The translations under genes and the position numbers were made by a program. Shown here piece by piece: positions 6,430 to 6,633 of a stretch of DNA of 6,633 nt (positions are counted from its first letter, which is position 1; the number at the start of each line of letters is the position of its first letter). The stretch covers positions 1 to 6,633 of the forward strand of contig DATFYI010000249.1 in NCBI GenBank assembly GCA_035315125.1. The letters run 5' to 3'. The notes below the pieces were generated by a model. That model was not told the DNA's origin. It did no database searches and saw only the letters and a program-made list of their open reading frames with translations. This DNA is from DATFYI01 sp035315125 (lineage in GTDB: Bacteria > Chloroflexota > Anaerolineae > Anaerolineales > Anaerolineaceae).

Positions 6430-6456
6430 GCAGGATGCAATATTGCCCTGCCTTGT
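6422..6456 (-). promoter_or_regulatory. Interrupted stem-loop at the predicted 5' end of the ferritin transcript
   Basis: Three helical segments stack: ACAAG/CTTGT (6422-6426 with 6452-6456), GCAGG/CCTGC (6430-6434 with 6447-6451) and GCA/TGC (6437-6439 with 6444-6446), closed by an ATAT loop. Bulges (TAA and AT) lie on one side only. It sits at or just after the predicted start site, so it could be an operator or a 5' RNA structure. Read on the plus strand it precedes TTATTTTA, but no plus-strand gene leads into it. Confidence 0.45.
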
Positions 6457-6457
6457 T

Positions 6458-6466
6458 ATTTTAGCA
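6458..6466 (-). promoter_or_regulatory. Candidate extended -10 promoter for ferritin
   Basis: On the minus strand TGCTAAAAT fits an extended -10 element (TGn plus TAAAAT). No good -35 hexamer lies 16-18 bp upstream. The predicted start is near 6451, giving a leader of roughly 77 nt. Confidence 0.4.
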
Positions 6467-6571
6467 TACTGAAAGGTAAATAATATTAATTTAGATAAAG
6501 ATTGTCCATACTATTTAACTAAATTCGTATCTACTCAGCCACTCGAAGAAAATAAGCCAAGTCTTTTTTTA

Positions 6572-6593
6572 GTGTGTTTCGTGTATTTCGTGG
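6572..6593. repeat. Short 9-bp-period GTGTnTTTC repeat in noncoding DNA
   Basis: GTGTGTTTC, GTGTATTTC and GTGG follow each other with a 9-bp period, giving TTTCGTG twice (6577-6583 and 6586-6592). It follows a T7 run (6564-6570). The rest of 6467-6633 is AT-rich and shows no gene. Confidence 0.45.
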
Positions 6594-6633
6594 TTGATTA
6601 ATTTACAGCTGAGCAGTTAACCAAATTCTTTTA

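Noticed and set aside
6375..6633. Mobile element, CRISPR or tRNA in the right-hand noncoding region
   Set aside because: There is no transposase, repeat-spacer pattern or cloverleaf; only the short repeats and promoter-like elements listed.

Overview
The window looks like chromosomal DNA of an Anaerolineae-type Chloroflexota bacterium. This rests on three things: a large secreted PD40-type propeller protein ending in a 'YFPL'-like tail, a short primary sigma factor of the kind found outside Proteobacteria, and the overall gene style. It is an inference from protein style, not from a database match. The base composition and coding style are fairly even, and I see no mobile element, CRISPR array, tRNA or rRNA.

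Layout. (1) Positions 3-1901, plus strand: the 3' part of a large extracellular beta-propeller protein with a C-terminal choice-of-anchor D-like Ig domain; its 5' end lies outside the window. (2) 1908-2531, minus strand: RdgB/HAM1-type nucleotide-sanitising pyrophosphatase, tail to tail with gene 1. (3) 2532-2669: an AT-rich divergent intergenic region with a near-consensus sigma-70 promoter firing right. (4) 2670-3161 and 3186-4364, plus strand: a two-gene unit of a DUF177/YceD zinc-motif protein and the primary sigma factor RpoD/SigA, separated by 24 bp. (5) 4369-6374, minus strand: read right to left, a ferritin, a 176-residue protein of unknown function fused to it by a TAGTG stop/start overlap, and, after 84 bp, a cation diffusion facilitator (CDF) transporter. 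(6) 6375-6633: noncoding, with a candidate ferritin promoter and several repeat and palindrome structures.

How the genes fit together. The DUF177-rpoD unit joins a ribosome-biogenesis factor to the housekeeping sigma factor, with no rpmF between them, although rpmF is the usual partner of DUF177. The minus-strand group looks like a metal-handling cassette. Ferritin has a complete ferroxidase centre. The CDF transporter has an N-D-D-D metal site, which in this family points towards Mn (or Fe) rather than Zn. The unknown protein sits between them and is probably translationally coupled to ferritin. This cassette, with its structured ferritin leader, is the best candidate for something undescribed.
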